Positions 45,321 through 58,148 are shown, counted from the stretch's first letter. The stretch: 64,000 nucleotides of DNA from Paraconiothyrium sp. Pb-2020 (GCA_022419385.1 JAJUBI010000005.1:682001-746000), one strand, 5' to 3'. The notes: a model not told the origin generated them from the sequence alone. A program made the numbers and translations.

Positions 45321-48300
45321 CTATTCCCTCACATGCCCATATCCACGACTCAGTATGCGATTAATCTCCTCACCCTCCATCTCCGCGCCGATCGTCGCCC
45401 TGCCTTCCACGCCCTGCTCACCAGGCCCTCTATCGCGATTACGCAGCATCTCCCTAACCTGCTCCTCCCTCCTCTCCTCCTCCTTCATCTTGATATTCTC
45501 CACCACCTTCTTCACCGCATCCTCCTTCCTCTTCTCCTCATTCGTCGCCCGATCCCACCCCATCTGCAGCTCCTCCGCACTCGCCTCTTCAAATCTGCGC
45601 TTGACCTCGGGATCTTTCTCGAGGGCTTGAAAGACGTCTTCGTCCGTGGTGAAGAACGCTGCGCGGAGGGATGCGACTGCGAATTCGAAGACGTGCACGG
45701 AGGCGAGGATGAGGATGAGGGTGAGCCACCATGTGAAGCTGCGGCCGAAGGAGGTGAAGAAGGAGTCGCGGACGAAGTAGATGGGTGCGCCGATGGGGTA
45801 GGCGGCGGCGAGGATGATGTTCCAGAGGAACCAGCCGCCGATGGAGATTACTAGTGCTGCTAGGTTGGTGGTGGTTTTGGAGTGCGTTTCGATGAATCTG
45901 TAGGAATCTTGGTAAGCGGATTTGAGGATGGGGAAACGGGGCGGAGGGGACATACTGCATCTTCATGTTGATCAAGACAATGCAAGCTGTGAAGGTGATA
46001 CTGCCGAGCGCAAAGATGGAGTTGTCTTCTGTGAAGAGCGCTTGGCCGTAGAGACCTAGCATGCAGAAATAGATGACCATTGCTTCGGCGCTGGCCATGA
46101 ACATCCACCCGAGGTAGACTTTGAAGTTGAAACCGCCGTTGCACTGGCCCTTTGTGTAGAGCTCGGGTACGGCGAGGAGCGTAGAAGCGGAAAGATCCTT
46201 TTCAAAGATGCCCATAAAAATTACTGCGAGCGAGGTGAAGAGCGTTTTGAAGGTGGTGAGCGACCAGGATTCATAGAGGGAGGTGCCGGTGTAGCCTACG
46301 GAGCGTTGGTAGAGAGCTTGCGTGAGGTAGAACAACTGGATTACTGTTAGCCACCAGTTCACATACCAGACGGGTGAGTGGACCTACCATTTCTTTCCAA
46401 AACGTGCCGACAGTGTACTTGCACGTCCGGAGATAGTTCCACCTGCCATGCACAAGCAGCAGTTTAGTCAGAAACCTGAACTGTGCGATCGAGTAATCAC
46501 TGGTTCGAGCGGCTTGAAGGCCTTCCTTTCCAGTAATTCCAATACCCACATGTGCCTCCTGGATCATAGCAATGTCGTTTGCGCCGTCGCCAATGGCGAG
46601 TGTGATGCTCTTTTTAACTCGCTTACGGATGTTCTTCACGAGGCTAGCCTTCTGGGAAGGTGACGCACGACAACAGATCACCGAATTCGCTAGGATGGCC
46701 AGATCGTAAAAGAGGAGTTTTAACGGCTCCACTTCGCTGATCTGGGCGAGAGTCTGTCCATCGATAACGATGACGGAATGAGGTACCGTTCCGCCGTTGA
46801 TGGCTAGCACTGCGGCCCCCATGCTCTGTTCAACTTGCCCCGTCTCGTGGTCCAGAACAGTGACGGTAGAGTATTCCTTGATCAAGCGGCAGGAGTAACC
46901 GATATTGATAGCGGTTTCTCGCTTGTCGCCCGTCAGCATCCACATCTTGATGTTCGCTCAACGCAGTTTGTCGATCGCTTCTGGAACCCCCTTCTGCAGC
47001 TTGTCTTCAATGGCAGTCGCGGCGCAAAGCTCAAGCTCCTGTTCAATCATATCACCAGATTCTTCGATCTTCTGAGCGCGGTCGACCAGGCTCGTCGTTG
47101 CGTCCAGATGTGCCTTTTTCCAGGTCGCGTATTCGTCTTCGTCGAGGAAACGGTATCCATATAGCAAAGTGCGCAAACCCTCGGTAGCAAAGTCGTTTAT
47201 GTGCTGTAGACACCGTTCGATGACAGCTGATTCGTCAGCGGCAACATTCTCGTCCACCATCTCATCCATCTCCTCCAGTTGTAGTGAGCTCCGAGCTTCG
47301 GAGAAAGCGAGAGACATCCTTCCAAGAGCGACTGAAGACTGCCGCGGTGTTTGCATAGGCGAGTTCTCGTCAATGGATTCTATCTCGTGATGATCGCTCT
47401 CGCGCTGACGCAACCACTGATCTACATCGCGCACCTTTTGGAGAGAACTCCTGCCAGTGTTCGACCGACCTATGCCACCCAGGCTGAGGCGTCCAAGGGA
47501 AGATCTCCCTGCGATACTAGCGCGGGCGTTTTGCGAGAAGCTCTTGCGGCCGCCCACGCTGCTCTTTCGTTCGAGCTGTTCGCTCATGCGTGCGATCGCG
47601 TGCTGTGCTTCCATACTCTTCCTCTTGTTCGCCCGTCTCTCAATATCGACCATCTTCCTGTTAGCTAGGGTGGCCAGCTTCAGCCGCTGCATCACTATAG
47701 AGTCCGCACCTTTGCACAAGATGCATACCCTGCGATCGGGGAAGCGGACGATGATCGACATACGTTTCCGCTTGCTAGAAAATTCAATCACGTCAAGGAT
47801 CTCGTACGTTTCCAGGACCGATTCGGCATCTCTTCCCTCGGGCATGATTTTGAGAGTAATGGTGTGTACGTCGCGGTTAATGAGAAGAAACCCCATATCC
47901 TGCGCAGCCTGCACAAGCGCGAGCTCATCCGGAGAGGAAGCCATGAACTGGGTCTTTCCGTCTTCTCGCACTTCCGGAAGACAAGTGTGGCAAAGAGCTA
48001 GCGATAAAAGGAACATACGAGCCTTCTTCGAGAATGGGGTATGCGGTCGGCGCTGGATGTAGCGTAGCATGTCCCGCGTACGTAGCTCACGCTGCGACTT
48101 GGCGGGTCTTGCTGACGACTTCCATTGCGTCTCTTGTGCCTCATCATTCGTAGCTTCGATTGGGTTTGATTCTTCTGTGATAGGTGTTGGGGGTTCTAGA
48201 GGCGATTGTACGTCCTTTGCTGACCGCATGCTCTTTCTGATCGGCTGCTTCCCCTTCTTCCTTTTCTTGTGTTTGAGCTTCGTCTTCTGCGTCTCCTGCA

Positions 48301-50468
48301 AGTCTGCATCGTGCAACCACGCAGCTCCAGCTACGCTCAGCTTGCGGAACTTCATAGAGTTGTCCGTGAGTGTTCCAGTCTTGTCGGAAAAGATGTAGCT
48401 GATCTGTCCGAGCTCTTCATTGATGGTAGATGTACGTGGCTCGCAGGGCGTATCCGAAACCGGGTCATACATGTCGATATCGATGTGAAGAAAGTACATT
48501 TGGAACACTTTGACGATCTCCAGACTGACGTACAACGATAACGGAATCATGGTATTGAACATGATTACAAACGCCGTGAAACTTGGGAAGAATGACACGG
48601 ACTGGCCGGCCAGGTAGAAAGCATCACTTTCGTTGCTCCGCCATATTCTGTAAGCGACGGTATTGAAGATAGCAAGGAGGATGACAAAGACGACGATAAG
48701 TATAACGATACGATTGACCAAAGTCTGTAGTGCCGGGGCCTTGATGCGAGGATTCTTGATTGCGTTCATTCGAATGCGACACTCTTCGCCCGAGTAGATC
48801 ACCATTCCCACAGCGTCTGGAGTATTGCGCAGTATACTGCCTCGGAAGATGATCTCGTTCAGCGTTAGGGGTGCCGTCTTGCCGTCCACAGTGACCTTGC
48901 CCTCGAAGCTGTATAGATCTTGGTTCGGATCTTCCACAACAAAATGAGCGTCACAGGTAAGGATATCCACTTGGCTATGGATAGTCCTTGTCATTGAGGC
49001 TGTCTGTTTGTTTTGCTTTCAGGTTGGTCTCTCCGTCCAAGGCCATGGTCTCCACGAAGGCGACGTTATTCTCTCCGCTCGTATGCAGGAGAGCCAGATC
49101 AGCTGGTGCAGCATCGTTGCGGTCTAATTTGACGATATCTCCCACGTTAAGATCCTGCCACTTGATAGTCTCCCAGTTCAACTGTTCAGTAATCGTAGAG
49201 CTCTGATCCACGTTTTCTACGTAAACGCCCGTTGGCCTACTCGCACGTAGAACCTGAGTCTCCCGATTGTTCTCTGCTTTGTCAAGCCGGTATCGCCTCA
49301 AGTCGTCATAACCCTCCTTGGCAATGGCAATGGTAACAAAGACTAGAAGTGGGGCAATGGTTGTATACGTCCCTGTGGTACTAAGGCCGGGTATCATCTG
49401 AAGAATACTAATACATAAGAAATAGAAATTCGCAAGCTTTGAGAACTGGGCGATCAACTGTCTCGGCACGAAATTCCAGGCAGAATAGCGAGTAGAGCGG
49501 ATCCAGTTGGTGATGTATGGCTGATTCGTCCGCTCATCAGTAAGAGGTTCCTTCCGTGAGGGATCCAGTTCAATATGGCGGCCATCCTTGCTAGGTGGTA
49601 TATCTTTGATTCGAAGGATAAACTTCTTCGCCTTTATCCCAAAGGCTTTAGCTTGTTGTACGTATCCTGACCCCTTCTCTTTATTTTGTAGCCATGTGTC
49701 ATAGTTCGGAAGTGCGATAGGCCCTTTTCCAAGCTTCGTCTTCGATGGAGAATATGGCGCCTCTGCAAAGTCAACATGAGCGGGAGAAATTGTGATAGTT
49801 GCGTCTCCAGTTTTTTCGGTAGAGTTTGTGTTGTCCAACCCATCCACTTGGCCAGTACCATCTCCTCCTGTTGACGATCCTGGAACCTCCTCGAGCTCGA
49901 TCGATGATCCGGGAGACTGGGCCTGTTCATGAACGTTCCGCCTGAAAAGTGCGCTGCGTAGCGAGTACCCCCTATTACGGCTTGTGGGGGATAGAGGCGA
50001 TCGATTACTGCGCGGAGAGAGCGGTGATATTCGGGATGATGAACGGGTAGCGCCGTGTCCGGCAGCAGATGAGCCCTCCGCAGCTACCTCGCGCGTATCG
50101 ATTGTAAGGTTCGGCGTCCCAGGGCGATTCTTCGCATCCGCCGTTCTCCCCCCACGTGCAACCTCGTCAATTGCGGATGTGGCCGTCGTTGGCCTCGATC
50201 GGTGCGCCGGGCCATGGCGTTCGATGTCGGTGGAGAACCGTACTCGCGGAGCGTTATCAGTTGAGAGTCGCGATATAGAAGGCCTCGGAAAGTCTTCTAA
50301 GGCTGAAGACTGCGAGGCAGGCACGTCGGCATTGGGCGCGGAAGGTTGCGGCGCATCGTACAGGGCCGGCGTGTCAGCGGCTGACACACCCAGGCTCTCG
50401 TCGTCTTCGTGATGGGACGTGGACCGTCTGCGAATTCCCCCACTCGAGCCGTCATCGCCAGCAGCCAT
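45321..50468 (-). CDS. P4-type ATPase (phospholipid flippase, Dnf3-like) with two frame lesions
   Basis: About 1,600 codons from ATG 50468 to 45321. After a roughly 280-residue Ser/Pro-rich tail come WNFVPRQLIAQFSKLANFYF in TM1, FVETMALDGETNLKAKQ (the DGET actuator loop), IPLSLYVSLEIVKVFQMYF in TM4, the phosphorylation site FSDKTGTLTDNSMKF, CKGADSIVMQRL in the nucleotide domain, MLTGDKRETAINIGYS and GDGANDIAMIQEAHVGIGIT. Real introns occur near 46387–46336 (GTAGGT to CCAG) and 45953–45900. Two breaks do not look like introns: a one-base shift at about 48977–48994 and an in-frame TGA at 46958–46960 between DKLR and ANIKMWM, where the family has Arg. P4-ATPases with Cdc50 partners move phospholipids to the cytosolic leaflet of Golgi or plasma membrane. 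The gene may be dying, or the assembly may be wrong. Confidence 0.87.
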
Positions 50469-51634
50469 GGTGAACAATCATCCGGTTTGCGCGACGACCG
50501 CGGGTAGGAGTTGTGCGGAGACTGTTGAGCAGGCTCGCGGGCTGCCGAGGGCTTGTCGACTAGGCGCGTCAAGTGTTACGCGGCAGAGGTAATGGACTGG
50601 ACGCAAACCATGGTATTGGCCTCCCAAGACTCCAGAAACACTATAACAACGAGCCGGAAGGGGAAGTAAAGCTACATCAGCGGTTGGGCTGGGGTTCGCA
50701 CCGCAACGGGCCACCTTCCTCCAGCTCCACATGATGCGCAAAAGACACTTCGTACCCCTGCTCCCACGCGATCCCTATTTTAAGATGCTTCCTCCTCTGA
50801 CGTAGCGAACCCCATCCGACCAACCTCCTCGACATACTGTATTCAGTTTGTTTCAGCAGACGCGCGTAACATCCTCTCGCGCTTCCAGCTTATCCTGCAC
50901 GTGCTGTCCTGCTTGTTCTATCTATCTGGATCCGGAGGCCGTGACACGGTATTACCGGACAGTCACCCGCCCACATTCCTCCGGACAGCCGTAATATCCA
51001 TGTCAATGCGCATGAGCGGGCAACTTCATCCTCACATCCACATTGCGACCGTGGCCACGTCAGTGAGCTTTACGAAAGATGCATATTAACCTCAATACAA
51101 TTACCAATGCTAAACTATGCTATGCAGGAGATTATGCAATCGACAACAACGCCATCCATGACTACTGGCAACTATCACCCGAGCGGCGGAGAAGTGATAC
51201 TATGAAAATGGTGCGTCGGAAATACTTTTCGTTCGCGCATTAGACAAAAGGAACAGCGGCCAGCCACATTACCATACGCAGAGAAAACAGTCAATTGCAA
51301 TCTTCGCTACTGAAGTATGCAAACGAGTGTCCATTTTCCTTTTTCTCCGTCGCTAGCAATATCTCCTATCGGTGTATTTCACCAATACCTGTCCACCTCC
51401 TGTTAAAAGCAGAAACTTCGCAACTCCGCTTCAACTCCAAAATAAATCTCCTTTCCAAAGGCCACTTGCAGTCTGCAATGTATAAAATAGGTGGTATCCG
51501 AGTCGTGACGCTTCATTAGGTATGAGTATGGGAATACGAGTTCTCGAGAATATGAGGCCGAGCGCCGTGCAATATGCGGTTAGATAAAAAGGTGCTCCAA
51601 TGATGATGTTGAAAAGGAATTGAAATCCGCTCGG
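50469..51634. other. Region between P4-ATPase promoter and samB 3' end
   Basis: Nothing beyond 60–100 codon frames lies here. It includes the flippase promoter and the samB 3' end. No repeat or RNA gene was recognised. Confidence 0.45.
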
Positions 51635-53482
51635 CTAGTTCGCTGCCACGCACCAATGTCGGTGATAGACCCACGCGCTCTTCTGGCACTCTTTGCTGCA
51701 ATACTTGGTGCGGCGGCAGCGGCGGCACTTGGCAAACTGTCGTGTGTACTCTTCCCACTTGCCACACTGGTAGTACGCGCACTGGCGGATGCCTCCTCGC
51801 GAATCGTCTTTCCTGCAAAGGTTCCGCATGACAACGCTAGCCCAGTACTGCATGTCGGACGTGTGGTGTCGCACCGTGAACTTTTCCACAAGAGGGAAAA
51901 TGTTGAAGTCATCCGGCAGTTCGTACTCTTCCAACTCTTCCTCGTCTTCTGCCATTGGTGTAGGGCTCGCCGTCTCGCCATCGAGTAACTGCAGGTCACT
52001 GCCAATCTTGAGTTTAGGAACCAAGTGCGATTGTTGGAAGTAGGAGCGCAGATTGCAGTATTTTGAGACGTACGCTAGCAATTGCAGCGACATTAGAACG
52101 TCTTCGTCTCGCGGCATGGCGGCCAATGCACCCGCTGTGGCGTTTCCGTCTTGATTGTAGCGAGGGTACCACGGTGGAGGAGGGTTGGTGTTGACTACGT
52201 TGATTGCAGGCTGAACCGGAGAGAAGCCACCAATGGGGGCGGTCGTCTGCGTTGTAGGGTTAATCAAGCTTCCATCCAAAGCAGGGCGGTGGGTGATGTT
52301 GAAGGTTTCATGGTTTTCGTCTGCAGCGTCGGAGGGTGCGGCAATAGGCACTGGGGTGGCTCCTGCGTCCAACATCTCCGCGTTGTCGACAATGTCTGAC
52401 ATATTGATATCGTTATTCTGAATGCCCACAATCGGCTCGTTCACAGCGGTACCAGCCGTTGTCGGTGCCTCGGGAGCAATGTCGTCTTGTTGTGTGTCGA
52501 GATCAGACTCGCCAGACATAGACAGCTGGTGACGGATGGAGGGGCGGCGTCGGACACGCGCAATAGCGGCGCGAGGGCTGCTTTGCCGCGCTTGTGCGGC
52601 GCCTGGTGTAGTAGGTGACTCGGGTTGGGAAGTGATCTCCCCCTGCAACGCGGGAAGCATGGAGGGCAACCGATCCGCATCCCGCACGGGCCTCAAAGTA
52701 AAGGTTTCGGTTGTCTCCATTGTCGGCAGAGCAGACACTAGCGGCTGGCCAATGTTGCGTGTGTTCGTGCCGACGGCGCCAAACAGCTGTCCTCTATTCT
52801 CGTGGCTTCGATGATGGTGGTGGTGTGGTGGGCGTCCGCGAGTGAATGAGGTCCGCTCAGGCGGTGAGCTCAGAGAGAAGGCCGGCGTAGGGGTAATGTC
52901 GCCATTCTGTGACTCCAATGGCACCTGGTTGTGGTTGAAGGCTTGGGGTATCTCGATGGGCGGGGGTACGGCACGTCGTGTACGTTCAGCTCTGTGTCCT
53001 GAGCTAGACGCAATCTCACCGGACCGAGAGGAGTGGTGGCGGCTTGAAGTGCCGAGACGGGCGTTCCTTCGCAATTCTGCTTCTGCTCGCTCCCTGCACT
53101 TGTCCACTACCTTGATGTAGTTGTCGAGGATGGTAGCGATGACAGGCACCATGTCGGCCTCGACCACACGTGTCCGGACATTCTCTGAGCCACGCACGCC
53201 AATGTTGAAGATGCACTGGAAGGCAAGGTTCCACTTCCACATGTCCATCATGTCTTTGCTCCTGCCCTCTTTGAGAATACATATCAACCGTTCGATGCCG
53301 CCATCGACGGTGAGAATGTCGCGTATCCGCGCAGAGGATGTGGTGAGGTAGGCGAGGTGGTTGAGGGAATTGATGAGAGGGAGGGTCGAAGTGCAGTCGA
53401 GGGCGCGGCGATCATACAGGGCGGTCGTGATGTTGACAGAGGCCTTGTTAGCGTTCGGGATGGAGAAGTTGACCTCACGCAT
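51635..53482 (-). CDS. samB: MYND-type zinc-finger protein SamB/Mub1
   Basis: A single exon encodes 615 residues starting MREVNFSIPNANKASVNITT. The N-terminal 130 residues form an armadillo-like helical region (LINSLNHLAYLTTSSARIRD, WKWNLAFQCIFNIGVRGSEN). A long low-complexity middle with Pro, Ser and a His run (PPHHHHHRSHENRG) follows, then helical segments near EDVLMSLQLLAYVSKYC. The C-terminus is a MYND finger, CAYYQCGKWEEY followed by CRRCRRTKYCSKECQ and WVYHRHWC, with the full Cys/His set. Aspergillus SamB affects hyphal septation and conidiation timing. Yeast Mub1 partners the ubiquitin ligase Ubr2 to degrade Rpn4, so a proteasome-feedback role is likely. The length and layout fit the family. 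It diverges from the CorA gene. Confidence 0.92.
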   Translation of the reverse strand: MREVNFSIPNANKASVNITTALYDRRALDCTSTLPLINSLNHLAYLTTSSARIRDILTVDGGIERLICILKEGRSKDMMDMWKWNLAFQCIFNIGVRGSENVRTRVVEADMVPVIATILDNYIKVVDKCRERAEAELRRNARLGTSSRHHSSRSGEIASSSGHRAERTRRAVPPPIEIPQAFNHNQVPLESQNGDITPTPAFSLSSPPERTSFTRGRPPHHHHHRSHENRGQLFGAVGTNTRNIGQPLVSALPTMETTETFTLRPVRDADRLPSMLPALQGEITSQPESPTTPGAAQARQSSPRAAIARVRRRPSIRHQLSMSGESDLDTQQDDIAPEAPTTAGTAVNEPIVGIQNNDINMSDIVDNAEMLDAGATPVPIAAPSDAADENHETFNITHRPALDGSLINPTTQTTAPIGGFSPVQPAINVVNTNPPPPWYPRYNQDGNATAGALAAMPRDEDVLMSLQLLAYVSKYCNLRSYFQQSHLVPKLKIGSDLQLLDGETASPTPMAEDEEELEEYELPDDFNIFPLVEKFTVRHHTSDMQYWASVVMRNLCRKDDSRGGIRQCAYYQCGKWEEYTRQFAKCRRCRRTKYCSKECQKSAWVYHRHWCVAAN

Positions 53483-54904
53483 GGTTGCGGATCGGTGCCG
53501 TCGCGGAGGAAGGCTGGTCGCAGCTCAGGCGATGAGATGGGATGGATGAATCGAGGGAGAGGCGTCTGGATGGCCTGGCCACGTAGATGGATGAGCCCAC
53601 AAGCAGACGGACTCTTCCGATCAGGCCTTGTATGAGTGCGGGGCCTCGAAAGGGGTGTCGAAATGGCTGGTCGCGGGAGATGAGGTGTTTGCTATGCGTT
53701 GGGGCGCAGGCCACGGCAGGAGCAATGCAGCGACGCTCGAGTCGTCCGACAGCGTGACCAGGGTCTTGAGGCAGGGCGCAGAGCGGCGGCGGTAGGCTCG
53801 CACTGGGCGAGAGCGGGGTGGAAAGGACGTGTACTATGTATGTTGTCGATGAAGCTGCTTGGGATGGATGGAGAGGAGAAGCACCAGTCGGCGGTGGGTG
53901 AGTGGAGTGGAGGTGGCGCCTAGCCGATGGTGCTGGGTCTGGGCAGTGAGAGAAGCTAATTTCACCTTATCTGATGCGGAAACACCACTCAGACCACTCA
54001 GACAGGCCACCCTGATGTCCGTAGGCGCGTCGCCGGTGCTCACAGTCGTCCTCCGCACTGTGTGGGCTGGCAGCCAGAGCTCGCTCATTCTGTGCGCGTC
54101 CTGCGCTACGGCGTCGGGCTCTCGCAATGCGCAGCACTTCGCAGCTGACAAAGAACCCATCGTGGCGCCTCTGAAACCCTGCCATGCCGATCCGGACTCG
54201 ACGGGGCAATTTGCCAGCTGGGCAGAGAAGTGCAAGAGAATTCCTCGTTAGCTGCAGACAATGCGTACACCGACGAGCCCCTCGACGCTACCGTAGGCCA
54301 CGGCTGCGGGTAGACGCGCCGTTCGGCGTGAACGTGCAGCCCACGGTAGCACGCATACTATAGCACATAGCCGACCATGGCGTCGGGAAGGATCCCACAT
54401 TCACGAACTGTTCTGTTCGGCCCGTATTCTCAAGCCTGGAGCTACAGACGCATCGCTCGCCGGCTCGTGGCTCGGACTATATATAGGGTGACATATGCCC
54501 CCCGTCGATTGGCTGCAGCTGCACCTGCGACGTTTACGAAAAAAATGTCGTCAAAGCGCTGTACGAGTAGCGCTGCTGGCCCACTCCCCACGCCGGCATC
54601 TTTCAGCTGAACCTGTTGTCGCAGGCTGGGGAACTTCCACTGCATGTCGCGGGCACACAGGGGTAATTCATTGCAGCCACCGGCTTGCTTCGTGGTCTGG
54701 CCTCTTCGAGCCTCTCCTTCACCTGGACATTCCTACAACGGTCGCAAATGCCCCAACACAACACGCGCGAGACCTGGACTCAATTCGCCGCGACTCTTAC
54801 TGCATGGCTTGAATTAGCAACATAACTATATCGATCCCAAGTACACAATATAACGGCCGATCGTCTGCGAATCTTTCAAGGGGCACCGCGTCTGACCATC
54901 CTTC
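53483..54904. other. Divergent promoter region between samB and the CorA gene
   Basis: Overlapping frames up to 133 codons on both strands give no recognisable protein. A TATATATAG string near 54477 could serve the plus strand. Nothing else is supported. Confidence 0.4.
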
Positions 54905-57099
54905 ATGGCAAACCCAACCCAGCCAGATAATGATCCAAAGGTGCTCGACTTCGCAGCAGCTTCGCCGCCTCAAGACACGCGCCGGCCCCGCTTCAGCGAT
55001 GCTTCCGCGACCGAGACAATACCGCGTCTCACAGTCAACACCGAGACTGAGACGCAGAGTCGCGGACGAAGCTCCAGCCAACTCTCCGCAACAGCTGCCC
55101 GCGCCGACGGCAACAGCGTACTTTCCCCAACCCTCTCAGTCGATTCGACCCTGCGACGACGGCCTACACGTTCAAACACCATCCGACACTATCAGAGCCC
55201 TCACCATTCCGGCCGTCGCACGTGGGAACAGCCAGGTGCGGAACCTGGTGTCGACACAAAGAAGGAGCCGGAAGACAACTATAGCAATTTGAAGGCAGAA
55301 TGCGACATCACCGTAGTCGATTTCTCCGATGAGGGCTACAACTGCATAGAGCTGGATAATGATACGCTAGAGGGGTTTCTGCGAGATAAACCAAAAGCCT
55401 CAACGGAGTGCCGCTGGATTAACGTCAACGGCTTGAGTTTCGATGTCATTCGGACACTAGGAAATTCTCACTCGCTGCATAGACTAGCGATCGAGGATCT
55501 GATGAATACACGAGGGCGGACCAAGGTGGATTGGTATTCGGATCAAGCGTTCTGTGAGTGGAACTTGGCAGGGTGCACAACAGGACCGGACCTCGTGAAC
55601 GTATCTCACTCTGCATTGCCTCAGGATACGCGGCCGACCGTATAGCTATTGATGTAGGGTCTGGCCAGTGTCATACGGCAGGTACGCCCGAGACAATATG
55701 ATGAATATGTTCAGGAGGAATTGCGGTCGTTTCGGTTCACCCACAGTTACTCTGGAGACGACATTGCTAACGGTGCACAGTGCTTTTGACTCTCTCGAAA
55801 CTCGTCCGTCTCCCAGACGATGATTCAGACAGTGAATCAGACTCCGATGATGTCGAGTATACACACCCGCACGGTAGAAAACCGTCCCTCGTCGACCGAT
55901 TCAGAGGGCGATTCAATTCGCACAGCGACCGAGATCCCTCCCCAAACGGCCGCTCGTGGCGACATCAAGATCAGGAGAAAGGCTACGATATGGACTGTCC
56001 ACCCAGCTACCGCAAAAAAGGTCAGCATGCTCCGCAGATTCGAACATTGCAAAGATATCGAGGTGGTCCCAATCTCGATAGGACCATCTATATGGAACAG
56101 CACTCGTCTCTTGCCAGCCGAAAGCTTGCCGTTAGTGTCGAGCAAGTCAGCATCTTCTTGTGCAAAGACAACACGGTAATCTCCTTTTTCGAGCATAGTG
56201 CACCCGAAATCGAAGAACCCATTATCAAACGTTTGAGTACCGAAGACACGATCCTCCGCCGCAGCGCGGACGGGAGCATGATCTGCCAAGCCATTATCGA
56301 CGCCATAATCGATCTGGCTATCCCGGTTGTAGCTGCCTACGAAGATGCAATGGGCGAACTCGAACTGGACGTGCTTCGCGACCCAGATATTGGCCATTCG
56401 CAACAGCTTTATATCCTAACTTCGGAAGTCGCCATTTTACGGAACACCATCCAGCCCATAGTTTCCCTCATCAACGCCCTCCGAGATCACAAATCCGAAC
56501 CTGTCGTTACCGGTAGCAACTTTAACGTACCCACCCGCAAGACCATATCGTCGATCACAATGTCACCTCTTGCGCACACTTACCTTGGTGATGTAGAAGA
56601 TCACTGCATCATGATCACCGCATCGCTCGATCAGATGCGCCGAGCCGCAGACAACCTGATCGATCTCATTTTCAACATGATGGGCGCATATCAAAATGAG
56701 TCTATGAAGATCCTTACCGCCGTTACTATTTTCTTCCTTCCTCTCACCTTCTTGGTTGGTTATTTCGGGCAGAACTTTGAAAGGTTTGACGGCGTACAAA
56801 AACACAGTGATGAATTCTTTTGGGTTATTGCAGTGCCCGTCATGGTAGCTACCATGGTGGTTTTGATGAGTCAGCGAATATGGCGACAAATCAAGAAGTG
56901 GAAGGTTGGGCTCAACCTCCGCGCGGCGAAGAAGAAGAACGGGCCACTACTTGAGATGCGAAAAGGGGTTCACAACGGTATTGGCATTGCTATGGGCCTG
57001 CAGAAGGAGCAACGCCATCACGGCAAGAAGCCACGTAGTAAGAGCGAATTGAGGAAGAGACAGACGATGTACACGCGGGGTAATATCGGCTCGTTCTGA
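54905..57099 (+). CDS. CorA-like Mg2+ transporter family protein (GQN variant)
   Basis: Exons 54905–55553 and 55781–57099 give 655 residues. The intron is long for this window (about 227 bases, GTGAGT, TGCTAAC branch, GCACAG, phase 1). The N-terminal 100 residues are disordered and Ser/Arg-rich. A CorA soluble funnel follows: ECRWINVNGLSFDVIRTLGN, LHRLAIEDLMN, then the helical DAMGELELDVLRDPDIGHSQ. Two C-terminal membrane helices are ILTAVTIFFLPLTFLVGYFG and EFFWVIAVPVMVATMVVLMS. Between them the pore signature reads FGQNFERF, so GMN is replaced by GQN, as in a subgroup of fungal CorA-like proteins. CorA proteins form pentameric divalent-cation channels. The GMN loop selects Mg2+, so ion choice here is open. 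A basic tail (KKPRSKSELRKRQ) may be regulatory. Confidence 0.87.
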
Positions 57100-58148
57100 G
57101 CTGGGGGAACGACATTCGAGGACGACGAAAACAATATTAGATTTGAGACTTTCCCTTGATCTTGTTTAGAGCGACCGCTGCCATGTCTCACCATTGACCC
57201 TTCCTGTGTGTAGACTATCTTGAGATACCCTTACTCGAAATGAGAGCATTTGTATAGACGTACTGTACCTGAGATGCGGTGGCGGGCTGAACAACGGTGA
57301 CGTGTGGTTGGTGTTCAGACGGCAAGAACAACCCAAACTAGGATGTGGGCTTTTCGCCCCTGGTGGGCTTTTCTCCCCTGCAAGCATCACCTAGCCCAGG
57401 TCATACGTCCAAATGTCCAGACATACTAAGAGTTCGCGAACCTGTCGTTCTGCCAGATGACGATCAGTTCATGCGACATACAGGTGCGGGTCTGTCTGTA
57501 CTACAATCCGTACGACAAGAAGTGTTACTAGTATAGACGTAGTCTTGCGCCAGGCCCAGTGCCGGAGCCTGTAAGTGCGACAAACACTCCAATTCGAGGA
57601 CAGCGGAGACGATCCGGCATGCGAAAGATCACTGTTTCCGTCTTGCTGTAGGGTTTCCTAGAGGTGCAGCATCATCCAGGCTCTTGCAACCTTCAGCGCG
57701 CCAGGCTCCATTGGAGCTCCTTCCTCATACACACATTGTCATACATCTGAACGTAGCACTCAACTTGATCAACATCTCCCGAATCAATCGAATGGACACT
57801 TGACAATCTGCAACATACAGCTGAAGTTTCAGCTCTCTCTTGACTTTTGTCCAATAGGAATGCCGCTGTCAAGTACGATGATGCTGCATGGCGCTTCCGG
57901 TCAGTCAAACCCTGGCTCGACTCATTATCGGCCCCCAAACAAGGCTAATGGAGGCAACCGTTGCTTAACACTATTAAAGCCCACGACGCTGATTCGAAAC
58001 GATATGCTCATCTTAACCTCTTTCTCACGAGCACCTCGGTGCTAACATTCTAGCCGACGTTTTCACCCGAGCCCCAGCTTTGGACAGGTAATTTGCCGTA
58101 CGAGCATTTTGCAACCTCACCCAAGTGAAGTGGACGCAGCCCGCCAAC
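57100..58148. other. Intergenic region between CorA and NLR genes
   Basis: About 1 kb shows no gene. A two-unit 18-bp tandem repeat is listed separately. The last 200 bases are the NLR promoter and leader. Confidence 0.45.
57345..57380. repeat. Two-copy 18-bp tandem repeat
   Basis: GTGGGCTTTTCGCCCCTG and GTGGGCTTTTCTCCCCTG sit side by side with one mismatch. Each unit has a weak internal GGGC/GCCC dyad. Confidence 0.7.

Noticed and set aside
45030..45854. 274-codon plus-strand frame rich in Leu, His and Pro
   Set aside because: Opposite strand of the P4-ATPase 3' end, with compositional bias and an acidic run mirroring codon bias.
46958..46960. Selenocysteine or programmed readthrough at the flippase TGA
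   Set aside because: Filamentous ascomycetes are not known to use selenocysteine and the family residue is Arg; mutation or sequence error is simpler.
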